Assembly: GCA_965221655.1 (NCBI GenBank)
Contig: OZ244906.1
Location: 682,001 to 746,000 of the forward strand
Direction: 5' to 3'
Length of the DNA: 64,000 nucleotides
Origin: Bin107 sp965221655
GTDB taxonomy: Bacteria > UBA8248
The position numbers and the translations under genes were made by a program. The notes beneath the pieces are model-generated. The model was not told the origin of the DNA, did no database searches, and saw only the letters and a program-made list of their open reading frames with translations. Each line of letters opens with the position of its first letter. Position 1 is the first letter of the stretch. This document shows positions 1 to 8,932 of this stretch, piece by piece.

Positions 1-195
1 ATAAAACTCCCACACCAGCCGGGGGTCTGCGTGAAAGGCCTCCGGCGTGGCGAGTGAGGTGGCGCTGTAAGTGCGCCACAGCCCGCCCGCCCCCCGAAAG
101 GTGGGCACGCCGCTTTCTGCACTCACGCCCGCTCCGGTCAGAACGGCTACGGAGTGCGCGTCTCTTAAGGCGTCTATTGCACGCCGGCTGAACAT
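1..195 (-). CDS. Sirtuin-family NAD-dependent protein deacylase, N-terminal part (runs off window)
   Basis: Reading the minus strand from an ATG at 195 gives 65 open codons up to the window edge. Residues 20-35 read TGAGVSAESGVPTFRG, the NAD-binding GAG(I/V)S motif and following segment of the Sir2/CobB family. The next segment, GLWRTY, is also typical of bacterial sirtuins. Family members remove acetyl or longer acyl groups from lysines using NAD+. A GGAGAGG Shine-Dalgarno lies just upstream of the ATG. The Zn-binding cysteines and catalytic histidine would lie outside the window, so activity cannot be judged. The gene is divergent from the ThDP enzyme at 357. It could also belong to a sirtuin subgroup with another acyl preference. 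Confidence 0.88.
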   Translation of the reverse strand, partial: MFSRRAIDALRDAHSVAVLTGAGVSAESGVPTFRGAGGLWRTYSATSLATPEAFHADPRLVWEFY

Positions 196-270
196 GGCCT
201 CTCCACCAAGGGGTAAAAACAACCGCGAAGGTAGTCCATCCCCCGCCTGCGCGCAAACGGGTGCGCGAAG

Positions 271-299
271 TTGACACGCACGCGGATGCCCCCTAGGTT
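271..299 (+). promoter_or_regulatory. Candidate sigma-70 promoter for the ThDP-enzyme gene
   Basis: TTGACA (271-276), a 17-base spacer and TAGGTT (294-299) lie in the gap between the divergent sirtuin and ThDP-enzyme genes. The -35 is perfect and the -10 is weak (3 of 6). The start codon follows about 57 bases downstream. The rest of the 196-356 gap shows nothing else I recognise. Confidence 0.45.
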
Positions 300-356
300 T
301 CTCGGGCTTTGGGTTCTTTCGGCGCAGGGCAATTCGCATAATCGGGAGAATGATTG

Positions 357-2054
357 ATGGCGCGCAACGGCTCGCAGGTTTTGCTGGATGCGCTTCGGGC
401 GAACGGCGCGGAATATATCTTCGGCATTCCGGGGACGCTGACGCTGCCCGTCTACGACGCGATGATAGACGACGCGGGGGCTGCGACGCCCATCGTTACG
501 CGCCACGAACAGGGTGCGGGCTTCGCCGCGGACGGCTACGCCAAGGTTTCGGGCCGAACGGGCGTGGTGTTCACCGTGCCCGGCCCGGGGGGGACGAACG
601 TCGCCACGGCGCTTCGCTCCGCCTATGAGGACGGGGTGCCTCTCGTCGCGGTTACGGCGACGCTCGCCGACGACATGCGCGAGCGCAGCGCCATCCACGA
701 CGTGGACATGGAAAAGGCCCTCGCCGGGTGCGTCAAGCGAGCCTTCACGCCCGATTCGGTCGCCGGCATCGCCCCCGCCGTCGAGGCGGCGTTTCGCTGG
801 GCGGCGGCGGGAAGGCCCGGCCCGACCCAGGTGGTGATGAAGGCGAACCTTTTTGGGGCCGAAGAAGAGCGCGTGCTCATGGCGCCCGAGTTCGCCGGCC
901 CGCCGCCCGCTCCTCCCGTGGATGAGCGTGGGCTGGACGAAATCGCAAACACCCTCCTCGCCGCCCGGCGGCCCGTGATTTACGCGGGCTACGGCGTCGT
1001 GCACGCTCGCTGCGAGCGGGAGGTGCAGCTTTTGGCCTCAAGGCTCGGCGCACCCGTCGTAACTTCCGTCAAGGCGCGGGGCGTTCTTTCAGAAGCCGAC
1101 CCGCTCTCCTTCGGCCTCGCGCACTTCACGGGCTGTGAGGAGATGCTCGCAGAAGCAGACTTGTGCCTCGCCCTCGGCACGGGCTTCGGGCAGTTCGCCA
1201 CCTTCTATTTCAAGGCTCCCATGCCGAAGAACCTCGTGCAGATAGACATCGACCCCGCGCGCGTGGGGCGCAACTACCCCGCTGCGGTGGGTCTGGTGAG
1301 CGATTTGCGCCCCGCACTGGAAGGGTTGCTCAAAAGAATCGCCGAGGCGGAGGATGCCCCGCTTTCAGAGGGGCACGTGCGCGTGCGCGCGGGCAAGCGG
1401 CTGTATGAGGAGACCCTGCGCTCGTTCTCGACGCAGCACCCCGCCCCGCCGTTTCACGGCCTCTTCGTCATGAAGACCCTGCGCGAGAACACCGCGCCGG
1501 ATACGATTTTCGTCTCCGATTCCTCGGCCACCCAGAGCTGGCTGCTGGAGCAGGCCTTCGTGATTCACGGACCCAGAAGCGTCCTGTTGTCCGAAGCCTA
1601 TCAATCGATGGGCTACGCCATGGGGGCGGCCATCGGCGCTAAGCTCGGCGCACCCGAACGGCCCGTGTGCGTCGTCGTGGGTGACGGGAGCTTCACCATG
1701 GCGTGTGGGGAACTGGCGACGGCGACGGCGCTTGACCTGGACGTCACCTATCTCATCTTCAACGACGGGGAATACAACGCCCTCAGGCACTCGCAAAAAC
1801 ACGTCTTCGGCGAGCGCTACATCGCCACCTCGCTCAACAATCCGGATTTCTCCGCCCTTGCGCGCGCGTTCGGCGCACAGGGCTGGCGCGTGGAATCAGC
1901 CGAAGAGTTGGGGCGCGCCATCCGCACCGCGCGCGAGGGAGGCGTTCACGTCATCGATTGCCCCATCGATCGCGACGTGCTCTCCTCCCGGTGGACGCGC
2001 ACCGTGCAATCTTTTCGCGGGGGCGCCGCCACCGCGCCGCCCGGGAGCGACTGA
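357..2054 (+). CDS. Thiamine diphosphate-dependent decarboxylase/synthase (acetolactate synthase / benzoylformate decarboxylase-like)
   Basis: This 565-residue protein has the three-domain ThDP-enzyme layout. The N-terminal PYR domain contains GIPGTLTLP and the RHEQGAGFAADGYA segment, whose Glu51 is the conserved residue that activates the cofactor. A central FAD/DHS-like domain follows. The C-terminal PP domain carries the GDGS...ND metal-diphosphate motif starting near residue 443. The family cleaves or condenses 2-oxo acids. Without substrate-pocket comparison I cannot tell an acetolactate synthase from a benzoylformate or oxoacid decarboxylase, but no ilvN-type regulatory subunit follows, so a catabolic decarboxylase is more likely. 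I chose ATG 357 because GGGAGA (344-349) sits 7 bases upstream; a TTG at 354 is also in frame. Confidence 0.85.
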   Translation: MARNGSQVLLDALRANGAEYIFGIPGTLTLPVYDAMIDDAGAATPIVTRHEQGAGFAADGYAKVSGRTGVVFTVPGPGGTNVATALRSAYEDGVPLVAVTATLADDMRERSAIHDVDMEKALAGCVKRAFTPDSVAGIAPAVEAAFRWAAAGRPGPTQVVMKANLFGAEEERVLMAPEFAGPPPAPPVDERGLDEIANTLLAARRPVIYAGYGVVHARCEREVQLLASRLGAPVVTSVKARGVLSEADPLSFGLAHFTGCEEMLAEADLCLALGTGFGQFATFYFKAPMPKNLVQIDIDPARVGRNYPAAVGLVSDLRPALEGLLKRIAEAEDAPLSEGHVRVRAGKRLYEETLRSFSTQHPAPPFHGLFVMKTLRENTAPDTIFVSDSSATQSWLLEQAFVIHGPRSVLLSEAYQSMGYAMGAAIGAKLGAPERPVCVVVGDGSFTMACGELATATALDLDVTYLIFNDGEYNALRHSQKHVFGERYIATSLNNPDFSALARAFGAQGWRVESAEELGRAIRTAREGGVHVIDCPIDRDVLSSRWTRTVQSFRGGAATAPPGSD

Positions 2055-2096
2055 GGCGCGTTCGGCGGTTTTCGGCACTCGTCGAATGGCGAGGAG

Positions 2097-2130
2097 ACGA
2101 GGGGGGAGGGCGCAGCGCTCCGCTCCTCGT
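2097..2130. terminator. Hairpin between convergent genes, possible bidirectional terminator
   Basis: ACGAGG (2097-2102) pairs with CCTCGT (2125-2130), and a GGCGC-A-GCGC core lies inside. It occupies the 88-base gap between the converging ThDP-enzyme and comEC genes. No T-run follows on either strand, so intrinsic termination is uncertain. Confidence 0.3.
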
Positions 2131-2142
2131 TGCGCGCCGGGC

Positions 2143-4626
2143 TCAGCGCAGGGTGGCGCTTCTCCTCACGCCGGAGCGATACAACTCCCCTCCGCCTCGA
2201 AACGCCCTCCATTCCGCGGCTCCCCGTGCGGGCCAGGCGCGCGCGGGCCGAAAGCGCTCGGCCAGGAGACGCCCGCCATCGCCCGCCTCGACGCGCAGCA
2301 TCCCCCCGCGTCGGGGGCGGTACACGCCGAGCCTGCGCTGCCGCGCTCTCGTCTCGCGCCACAGGTCGGGCCGCATCCACCGCACCCGCTGCGGCGCGGC
2401 CAGGACGACCTCGGGCGGGTCGGCCTCGAGCCAGTCGAGAACCGCGCGCTTTCTGAGCAGACTCTCGGGCAGGCGCACGAGCGCGTACTTCTTTCCGCGG
2501 AACCACCGGGCGTCGAACGCAGGCCGTCTGCCGGGCAGCATCAGCAGCCAGCGCGAGCGGGGGTGTTCCACCTCGAAACCCATAGACCCCTTGCGCCAGA
2601 CGCGCAGGGAGACGCGCGTTCCGCCGCCCTCGATGCGCCAGACGGTGCGGGGAGAGCGCCTCGTCTCGCGTTGTGCGCGCGCGGCCCGAACCAGGTCGTC
2701 GATGCGGCGCACCTCTCCGACCCGGATGCCCCGGGCGAAGTCGTTCGCGGCCAGGCGTTCCAGGGGATAGCGCGTGCGGGAGAGCATCGCCCGCCAGGTG
2801 GTTTCTCCCTCCCGGCGCATCAGGGGAGCGAGCACGTTTCCCCAGACGTTGAAGCCGCGTGCGCGCGCACCCGTCCCGTCCACGGCGATGCCCGCCCCGT
2901 CCGGCAGGCGCAGAAAAAAGACGTCCGCCCCGCCCGCGTCGGGCAGGAGCAGCGTCGTGCGCGCGGGGGAGAGCGCTCCGGGGCCGGGCAGGAGTATGAA
3001 GAGCGTGAGTGCGCCCACACCCGCCCACGCCCCCTGCCTCGTCCGCCCGCGCCGCGCGCGCAGGGCGAGTGCGAGCAGACAAAAGACGGCGGAGATGAGC
3101 CATGCGGCGGGCTTTGGCGTGATCAGCGTGGCCCAGGGGATTTGGGAGGAATGCGTGGAGACGAAAATCATCAACTGCGCGAGCGCGCCGACGACCCACG
3201 CGGCCGGCGCGAGGAGGACGTCCCAGCCCGCGGGGAGGAGGGCGGCCGCCGCACTCGCCATGAAGGAGAGCGGCACCAGCAGCGAGGCGGAGGGGATGAG
3301 CAAAAAGTTTACCACCAGGCCGATGGGGTGAGCCTCATGAAAGTGCAGCGCCGTGAGCGGGGTAATCGCGGCGGTTACGACCACCTGGATGAGGGCGAGT
3401 TGGCGTGCCCGCGCGAGCCAGTACCCCTTCTCCCGGATGCTGAGGCGTGCGTCGGGCCGGGGGAGCCTCTCCGCCGCCAGAACGATGGCGCTCACCGCCA
3501 CGAAAGAAAGCTGAAAGCCCACGTCCCAAATAAAGCCGGGCTCGACCAGCAGAATGAGCAGGGCGGCGAGCAGGACGGAGTGCAGCGCCGTGCCGGGGCG
3601 TTCGAGCAGTCGGGTCAGGAGGTAGACCACGATCATGATCGTCGCCCGCACGGTGGAGATGCGCGCGCCGCTTAACAGCGCAAAGAGAATCACCAGGGGG
3701 ATGACGCCGAGTGCGGAGAGCCTGGCGGGCGTGAGCACGAAGGGGCGGAGGGGGAAGAGCCGCGGCGGCGCCGTGCGCAAGAGGCTCTGGAGCGCGACGA
3801 AGAAAAAAGCGGCGATAAAGCCCACGTGCAGACCGCTGATGGCGAGCAGGTGCGCCGTCCCCGAGCGGCGGAAGGCGTCTTTGAGCGCGTCGTCGACGCC
3901 CTCGCGCAGGCCGATGGTCATCGCCTCAATGAGGCCCGCTACACGCTCAGGGTAGGCGCCGCGTATGTGGTCGCGCATCTTCTCTCTAAAGCCGAACAGG
4001 TGGCGCCACCAGCCCCATTTTTCGCGGGGGGCGAGAATTTCCAGGTTGCGCACCGAGGAGTAGCCCACCGCGTGCACGCCCCGCAGGCGGAGAAACTCGC
4101 GGTAGTCGAACGCCCCTGGGTTCTTGTAGCGCGAGGGCGGCGCGAGGCGCACGCGGCGCACGAGCACCCTGTCGCCCACGCGGGGAATCTCATCGAGGCG
4201 CGAGGCCAGCGTAAAGCGCGCAACGCCCCTCATCGGCACCTCCACGCCCCGCACGAGGGCGCGCTCCACGGCGAGGTAGATGCGGGGTCTCGCGCCCTCC
4301 GCGCGCTCCACGGGCCGGGAGAGGTGGCCCGTTACGCTCATCTGCCCGTAAGGGACGTGGCGGAGCAGATGGTGGGCGGGCGTCGCGTGGCGATGCAGCC
4401 CAGGCACGGCGAGCGAGGCGAGGAATCCGGCAAAGAGAAGCGCGGCGGCGCGCGCGCCTTGCGTCTTGCCCCGTATGCGGCGGCTCATGGCGAGCAGAAT
4501 CGAGAAGGCGAGCACGAGCGCAGCCGCAACGCCCGAGGCCGCGTCCGCCCGCGCGAAGTCGAGCGAAACGCCGGCTGCAAGCAGGCTCGCTATGTACCCA
4601 ATCGCCAGCAGGTGCAGGGGATGCAC
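2143..4626 (-). CDS. comEC: ComEC/Rec2-family DNA-uptake channel with degenerate C-terminal domain
   Basis: This 827-residue membrane protein matches ComEC/Rec2, the inner-membrane channel that takes up single-stranded DNA in natural transformation. A DUF4131-type N-terminal region leads into the Competence domain, with segments such as AISGLHVGFIAAF and many hydrophobic helices to about residue 545. The C-terminal ~250 residues keep the metallo-beta-lactamase-like framework (LPDAGGADVFFLRLPDG, then a closing GVYRPRRGGML strand). They lack the histidine/aspartate metal motif: where THxHxDHxGG is expected the sequence reads SRTRYPLERLA, and the later HHGS motif is also absent. The start is GTG with GGAGAG upstream. 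The gene is convergent with the ThDP-enzyme gene and divergent from the aldo/keto reductase gene. Channel function is plausible; C-terminal nuclease function is not. Confidence 0.88.
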   Translation of the reverse strand: MHPLHLLAIGYIASLLAAGVSLDFARADAASGVAAALVLAFSILLAMSRRIRGKTQGARAAALLFAGFLASLAVPGLHRHATPAHHLLRHVPYGQMSVTGHLSRPVERAEGARPRIYLAVERALVRGVEVPMRGVARFTLASRLDEIPRVGDRVLVRRVRLAPPSRYKNPGAFDYREFLRLRGVHAVGYSSVRNLEILAPREKWGWWRHLFGFREKMRDHIRGAYPERVAGLIEAMTIGLREGVDDALKDAFRRSGTAHLLAISGLHVGFIAAFFFVALQSLLRTAPPRLFPLRPFVLTPARLSALGVIPLVILFALLSGARISTVRATIMIVVYLLTRLLERPGTALHSVLLAALLILLVEPGFIWDVGFQLSFVAVSAIVLAAERLPRPDARLSIREKGYWLARARQLALIQVVVTAAITPLTALHFHEAHPIGLVVNFLLIPSASLLVPLSFMASAAAALLPAGWDVLLAPAAWVVGALAQLMIFVSTHSSQIPWATLITPKPAAWLISAVFCLLALALRARRGRTRQGAWAGVGALTLFILLPGPGALSPARTTLLLPDAGGADVFFLRLPDGAGIAVDGTGARARGFNVWGNVLAPLMRREGETTWRAMLSRTRYPLERLAANDFARGIRVGEVRRIDDLVRAARAQRETRRSPRTVWRIEGGGTRVSLRVWRKGSMGFEVEHPRSRWLLMLPGRRPAFDARWFRGKKYALVRLPESLLRKRAVLDWLEADPPEVVLAAPQRVRWMRPDLWRETRARQRRLGVYRPRRGGMLRVEAGDGGRLLAERFRPARAWPARGAAEWRAFRGGGELYRSGVRRSATLR

Positions 4627-4756
4627 AGTCTCTCCACGTGTCGGTGTGCGCCCATGCTACACGAAACGCGCCCTGCTCTCACGCCCGCCCGTCCTTGCCC
4701 GCGTGGTTTCGTGGTAGGCTTCGCCGAGCGGGGTTTTTCTTGGCGAGAGAGAGGCG

Positions 4757-5755
4757 ATGCGCGAGCGCGCTTTGGGCGAGACGGGGCTTTCGGTCTCAGA
4801 AATCGGATTCGGCACGGGCGGCATCAGCCGTCTGATGGTCGGGGACGACCACGAGGCGCAACTACGCGCGGTGCGCGGCGCGCTCGATCGCGGCGTCAAC
4901 CTCTTCGACACGGCGATGGGCTACGGCAGCGGGAAGTCCGAGGCCAACCTGGGCGCTGCGCTCAACCGCCTGGGGGCGGAGGTCGTCCTCACGACCAAGA
5001 TTCGCCTGACGGCCGGGGAGCGCGAAGCCCCGCGGGCCGCGGTGGTTGCCTCGGTGGAGAAAAGCCTCGAGCGATTGGGGCGGACCCACGTCGATCTCAT
5101 CCAGATCCACAATTACATCGCCCCCGGTAGAGACTGGCCCGTGGGCGAGGTGGCGCTCGAGCCTTCAGACGTCTTCGGCAAAGGCGGCGTGCTCGACGGC
5201 TTCCGCGAGCTGCGAAGTCGCGGCCTCGTGCGCTTTTTCGGCTTCACGGGCATCGGGCACCCCGCCGCGCTGGCGGAGCTCGTCGAGAGCGGAGAGTTTC
5301 ACGCCGTCCAGGCGTATTTCAACCTCCTGAACCCCAGCGCCGCGCATCCCGTGCCTGTGGATTTCGGCGCGCTCGACTACGGGGGGCTGATTCGCCGCGC
5401 CGCCGCCCGGGGCATGGGCGTGCTGGCGATTCGCGTGCTCGCCCTGGGTGCGCTCACGGACGCGCCGAACCTGCTGGGTTTTGTGGACGAAGCCCCGCCG
5501 GTTCTCTCGCTGGGCTCGGAATACGCCCGCGACGCGGAGCGGGCGAAAAAACTCGCCTTTCTCATAGGCGAGGGGCGCACGCTGGCACAGGCGGCACTTC
5601 GCTTCGTGCTGGGGTGCGAGGAGGTATCGTGCGCCCTCGTGGGCTTCTCGGGCGAGGAACAGCTCGAAGAAGTACTCTCCTTTGCAGAGGCGGAACCCAT
5701 CTCGGAAGAGGAGATGCGCAGGCTCGAAGACGTTTGGAAAAACGCCTTCGCCTAG
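4757..5755 (+). CDS. Aldo/keto reductase family oxidoreductase
   Basis: This 332-residue protein begins MRERALGETGLSVSEIGFGT, the usual start of aldo/keto reductases, NADPH-dependent TIM-barrel enzymes that interconvert carbonyls and alcohols. The catalytic tetrad can be read: Asp in NLFDTA, Tyr in MGYG, Lys in LTTKIRL and His in IQIHNY. The C-terminal part (EVSCALVGFSGEEQLEEVL) resembles the NADP-binding region of the family. The ATG has a GAGAGAGG ribosome-binding stretch. An MFS transporter gene follows after 30 bases, so the two are probably co-transcribed. The substrate cannot be inferred. Confidence 0.88.
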   Translation: MRERALGETGLSVSEIGFGTGGISRLMVGDDHEAQLRAVRGALDRGVNLFDTAMGYGSGKSEANLGAALNRLGAEVVLTTKIRLTAGEREAPRAAVVASVEKSLERLGRTHVDLIQIHNYIAPGRDWPVGEVALEPSDVFGKGGVLDGFRELRSRGLVRFFGFTGIGHPAALAELVESGEFHAVQAYFNLLNPSAAHPVPVDFGALDYGGLIRRAAARGMGVLAIRVLALGALTDAPNLLGFVDEAPPVLSLGSEYARDAERAKKLAFLIGEGRTLAQAALRFVLGCEEVSCALVGFSGEEQLEEVLSFAEAEPISEEEMRRLEDVWKNAFA

Positions 5756-5785
5756 CGGAGCGGGGAGACAGCCATCGCCGAGTCC

Positions 5786-7033
5786 ATGCACCCTCCGCCC
5801 AGGACGCGCATTCCGCCCTCCGCCTTGTGGATGCTGAGCTTCTCCCTGCTGCCCATCATGTTCGTCTACGCGAACTACCCGACGGCCATTCCCATCCTCA
5901 AGGCCGAGTGGGCGCTCACCAACGCGGACGCAGGGGTCATCTACTTCATGTTCTACGTGGGCTACGTCTTCGCCTCCGCCGTGCTTACGGGGGCGACGGA
6001 CTATGTCAGCGCGCGCACCATCTATCTCTTCTCGGCCGCCTGGCTCGGCCTCACGAACCTGTTGTTTCCCCTGCTCGCCGAGGGCATGTGGACGGCCGCC
6101 CTGCTGCGCTGCGCGGCGGGCGTGGGGCTTGCGGGCGTGTTCGGGCCGGGTTTGCGCACCGTGGCCGAGCACGCTCCGGCGAAAATGCGGGCGAAGATGG
6201 TGTCGGGCTACGCCTTTTGTTTTACGTTCAGCGTGTCGGTCTCGATGTTCCTCACGGGCTATCTGCTTCCCGATTTCGGCTGGCGCCTTACCTTCGCCGC
6301 AGGTTCTCTCGGCCCCCTCCTCGGCGTGCTGATGGTGTGGTTCTGGGTACCCGACCCCGGGAGGGAGAGAGCGGGCGGTGCGCAGAAATTCGCCTTCCCC
6401 CGCCTGCCGCTGAGCTGCTGGGTGCTCATCGGCTGCTACATCATGCACCGCTGGGAGATGTTCGCCTTCAGGGGCTGGGGCGTCACCTTCCTGGCGTCCT
6501 CGTTCATGGCGCATGGCCTCTCGAGGGCGCGCGCCGTGGACGACGCGGCCACGGCTCTGGCGTGCATGATAGCGCTTTCGGCGTTTTCGAATTTTATCGG
6601 CGCGTGGTGCGCGGACCGCTTCGGGCGGCTGCCGAGCATCGGGGCCAGCCTCCTGCTGAGCGGAGCGGTGACGTTCGTGATGGGCTTTCTCTTTCGTGCG
6701 CCCACTCCCGTCCTTTTGGGCATGGCGTTCTTCTGGGCGCTGGTGATGGCCACCGATGCGTCGGTCTTTCTCGTCGTGATGAGCGAAATTGCTCCCAAAC
6801 GCCACCTTGGCACGGCGCTGGGATGCCTCGCGGGGTTCGGCTTTTTGTTCGGCGCGCTCTCCTCGGTGGAGGTAGGCTACGTGCTCGACGTGACGAACCC
6901 GGGCTCTGGCGGCGAGGCACTGCCGGTCGAATGGAGTGCGGCGTGGGCGTCGGTGGGCGTGGCCGTGTGGATCGGGTTTGCGGGCATCGTGTGGCTTTCG
7001 CGCATCATGCGCGCCCGGGCGCAGGATGCTTGA
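5786..7033 (+). CDS. Major facilitator superfamily transporter
   Basis: This 415-residue protein has about twelve hydrophobic helices typical of MFS secondary transporters. The N-terminal half contains a YPTAIPILKAEWALTNADAGVIYF segment, where the first loop and second helix of the family lie. The second half has GAWCADRFGRLPSIG, which matches the MFS loop motif GxxxDRxGRR. The gene follows the aldo/keto reductase gene, so substrate import or product export for that enzyme is possible but unproven. The substrate is unknown. The 104 bases after it, before aspS, contain only a weak promoter candidate. Confidence 0.85.
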   Translation: MHPPPRTRIPPSALWMLSFSLLPIMFVYANYPTAIPILKAEWALTNADAGVIYFMFYVGYVFASAVLTGATDYVSARTIYLFSAAWLGLTNLLFPLLAEGMWTAALLRCAAGVGLAGVFGPGLRTVAEHAPAKMRAKMVSGYAFCFTFSVSVSMFLTGYLLPDFGWRLTFAAGSLGPLLGVLMVWFWVPDPGRERAGGAQKFAFPRLPLSCWVLIGCYIMHRWEMFAFRGWGVTFLASSFMAHGLSRARAVDDAATALACMIALSAFSNFIGAWCADRFGRLPSIGASLLLSGAVTFVMGFLFRAPTPVLLGMAFFWALVMATDASVFLVVMSEIAPKRHLGTALGCLAGFGFLFGALSSVEVGYVLDVTNPGSGGEALPVEWSAAWASVGVAVWIGFAGIVWLSRIMRARAQDA

Positions 7034-7058
7034 ATTCCTGATGCGAAGTCGCTACGCT
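7030..7058 (+). promoter_or_regulatory. Weak candidate sigma-70 promoter for aspS-era
   Basis: TTGAAT (7030-7035), a 17-base spacer and TACGCT (7053-7058) straddle the stop of the MFS gene about 80 bases before the aspS start. The match is 4 of 6 and 3 of 6. The -10 resembles the TACGAT of the phoH promoter. Confidence 0.3.
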
Positions 7059-7137
7059 CCCGCGCCAGTGATGCAGATTCGCAAACCCCGCCGGGTGCGT
7101 GCCGTGCGGCAGGCGCACGAGTGAAGGATACGAGACC

Positions 7138-8922
7138 TTGAGCGAGTTGCTGGAAGGGGGAAGAACCCACGATTGCGGGGCGCTCCGCGCGCCTGACGCA
7201 GGGGCGGAAGTCGTGCTCATGGGCTGGGCCGGGTCGAACCGCGACCACGGCGGGCTGATATTCATCGACTTGCGGGATCGCTACGGCGTCACCCAGGTGG
7301 TGGCCGATCCCTCCTACGACGCGCCTTCCCACTCCCTTGCCGAGCGCGTGCGCCCCGAGTGGGTGCTCGCCGTGCGGGGGGTGGTTATCGAGCGTCCCGA
7401 GGGGATGGAAAACCCGAATCTCGCTACCGGCGCCATAGAGGTGCGCATTACGAAGCTCGAAGTGTTGAGCGAGGCGCGCACGCCGCCGTTCGAGATAGAA
7501 GACGGTTCCGAAGCGGGCGAGGCGCTGCGCCTCCAGTACCGCTATCTCGACCTCAGACGGCCCGCGTTGCGCGAGAATTTTCTGAAACGCCACCGCGCAA
7601 CCCAGGTGATACGCAACTTCTTGACGGAAAACGATTTCCTCGACGTGGAAACCCCCGTCCTTACCCGCAGCACGCCTGAGGGTGCGCGCGATTATCTGGT
7701 GCCGAGCAGGCTTGCGCGCGGCAGCTTTTTCGCACTCCCCCAGAGTCCGCAGATGTTCAAGCAGATTTTGATGATCGCGGGCTTCGACCGTTACTACCAG
7801 ATCGTCAAATGCTTTCGGGATGAGGATTTGCGCGCGGACCGACAGCCGGAGTTTACGCAGATCGACATCGAGTGCTCCTTTTTGAACCAGGACGCCTTTT
7901 TCGGCCTCATGGAAGGGCTGGTGGCGAGCATATGGAAGGAAATCGGCGGGGTGGAGGTTGCGACGCCCTTTGAGCGCATCCCTTACGCGGACGCGATTGC
8001 GCAATACGGAACCGACAGGCCGGACAGACGCTTCGGCATGAAGCTGGCGACGTTCAGCGACGTGGCGCGCGCGAGCGAGTTCCGGGTGTTTCGCGCGGCG
8101 GTGGAAAAAGGAGGCGTCGCGCGCGCGATGGCGGGGCCGGGCATGGCGTCGGCATCGAGAAAGGAGATTGACGATGTAATCGCCCGCGCGCAGGAGTTGG
8201 GGGCGGGCGGCCTCGCCTGGGCGCGGCGCACCGAGAAGGGGTATGAGTCGAACATCACCAAGTTCTTCGCGGAGGGGCAACTCGAAGAAATCGGCACGCG
8301 CGCGGGTGTGGAGGTCGGCGATTTGTTGATGATGGTGGCCGACGCCCCCGCGGTGAGCGCGTCGGTACTCGGACACTTGCGTAACGAGCTCGCCGTGAAA
8401 TTAAACCTCGTTTCGCCCGAGGACGGAAAGTTCGACTTCTGCTGGGTCGTGGATTTTCCGCTTCTCGAGTACGACGAGGAGGAGGGGAGGTTTCACGCCC
8501 TGCACCATCCCTTCACTGCGCCCGTGCCCGAGGACGTGGGGCTGTTCGACACCGACCCCGCCGCCATCCGCTCCCAGGCCTACGACATGGTGGTGAACGG
8601 AAGCGAAATCGGCGGGGGCAGCCGCCGCATACACCAGCGCGCGGTGCAGCAGAAGATGTTCGCCGCCCTGGCGATGGACGAGGAGGAAGCCCAGCGGCGC
8701 TTCGGCTTCTTCATGGAAGCGCTCGAATTCGGCACGCCGCCCCACGGGGGAATCGCCTTCGGGCTGGACCGCATCATGATGCTGCTGACGGGCGCGCCCT
8801 CCATCCGCGACGTGATTGCGTTTCCCAAGACCCAGCGCGCCACCTGCCTGATGACGGGCGCACCGGCCGGGGTCGAGCGTGCCCAGCTCAGGGAACTGGG
8901 CATCGACGGGTCGTCCGGGTAG
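7138..8922 (+). CDS. aspS: Aspartyl-tRNA synthetase, probably non-discriminating
   Basis: This class II aminoacyl-tRNA synthetase (594 residues from TTG 7138) has the bacterial AspRS layout: an anticodon-binding OB fold, catalytic core with motif 2 FRDEDLRADRQPEFTQID, a GAD-type insertion and motif 3 GIAFGLDRIMMLL. The OB fold carries His37 (NRDHGGLIFIDLRD) and Gly89 (RPEGMENPN). A His and a Gly at these places mark non-discriminating AspRS of the Pseudomonas aeruginosa type, which also charges tRNA-Asn with Asp. If so, GatCAB amidotransferase must finish Asn-tRNA synthesis. TTG 7138 has AAGGA at proper spacing; an upstream GTG at 7099 lacks one. The era gene follows after 10 bases. Confidence 0.95.
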   Translation: MSELLEGGRTHDCGALRAPDAGAEVVLMGWAGSNRDHGGLIFIDLRDRYGVTQVVADPSYDAPSHSLAERVRPEWVLAVRGVVIERPEGMENPNLATGAIEVRITKLEVLSEARTPPFEIEDGSEAGEALRLQYRYLDLRRPALRENFLKRHRATQVIRNFLTENDFLDVETPVLTRSTPEGARDYLVPSRLARGSFFALPQSPQMFKQILMIAGFDRYYQIVKCFRDEDLRADRQPEFTQIDIECSFLNQDAFFGLMEGLVASIWKEIGGVEVATPFERIPYADAIAQYGTDRPDRRFGMKLATFSDVARASEFRVFRAAVEKGGVARAMAGPGMASASRKEIDDVIARAQELGAGGLAWARRTEKGYESNITKFFAEGQLEEIGTRAGVEVGDLLMMVADAPAVSASVLGHLRNELAVKLNLVSPEDGKFDFCWVVDFPLLEYDEEEGRFHALHHPFTAPVPEDVGLFDTDPAAIRSQAYDMVVNGSEIGGGSRRIHQRAVQQKMFAALAMDEEEAQRRFGFFMEALEFGTPPHGGIAFGLDRIMMLLTGAPSIRDVIAFPKTQRATCLMTGAPAGVERAQLRELGIDGSSG

Positions 8923-8932
8923 GGCGCGCGCG

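Noticed and set aside
1681..3675. A 664-codon plus-strand frame across the ThDP-enzyme and comEC region
   Set aside because: Overlaps two well-supported genes and reads as Arg/Pro/Ala-rich sequence without motifs.
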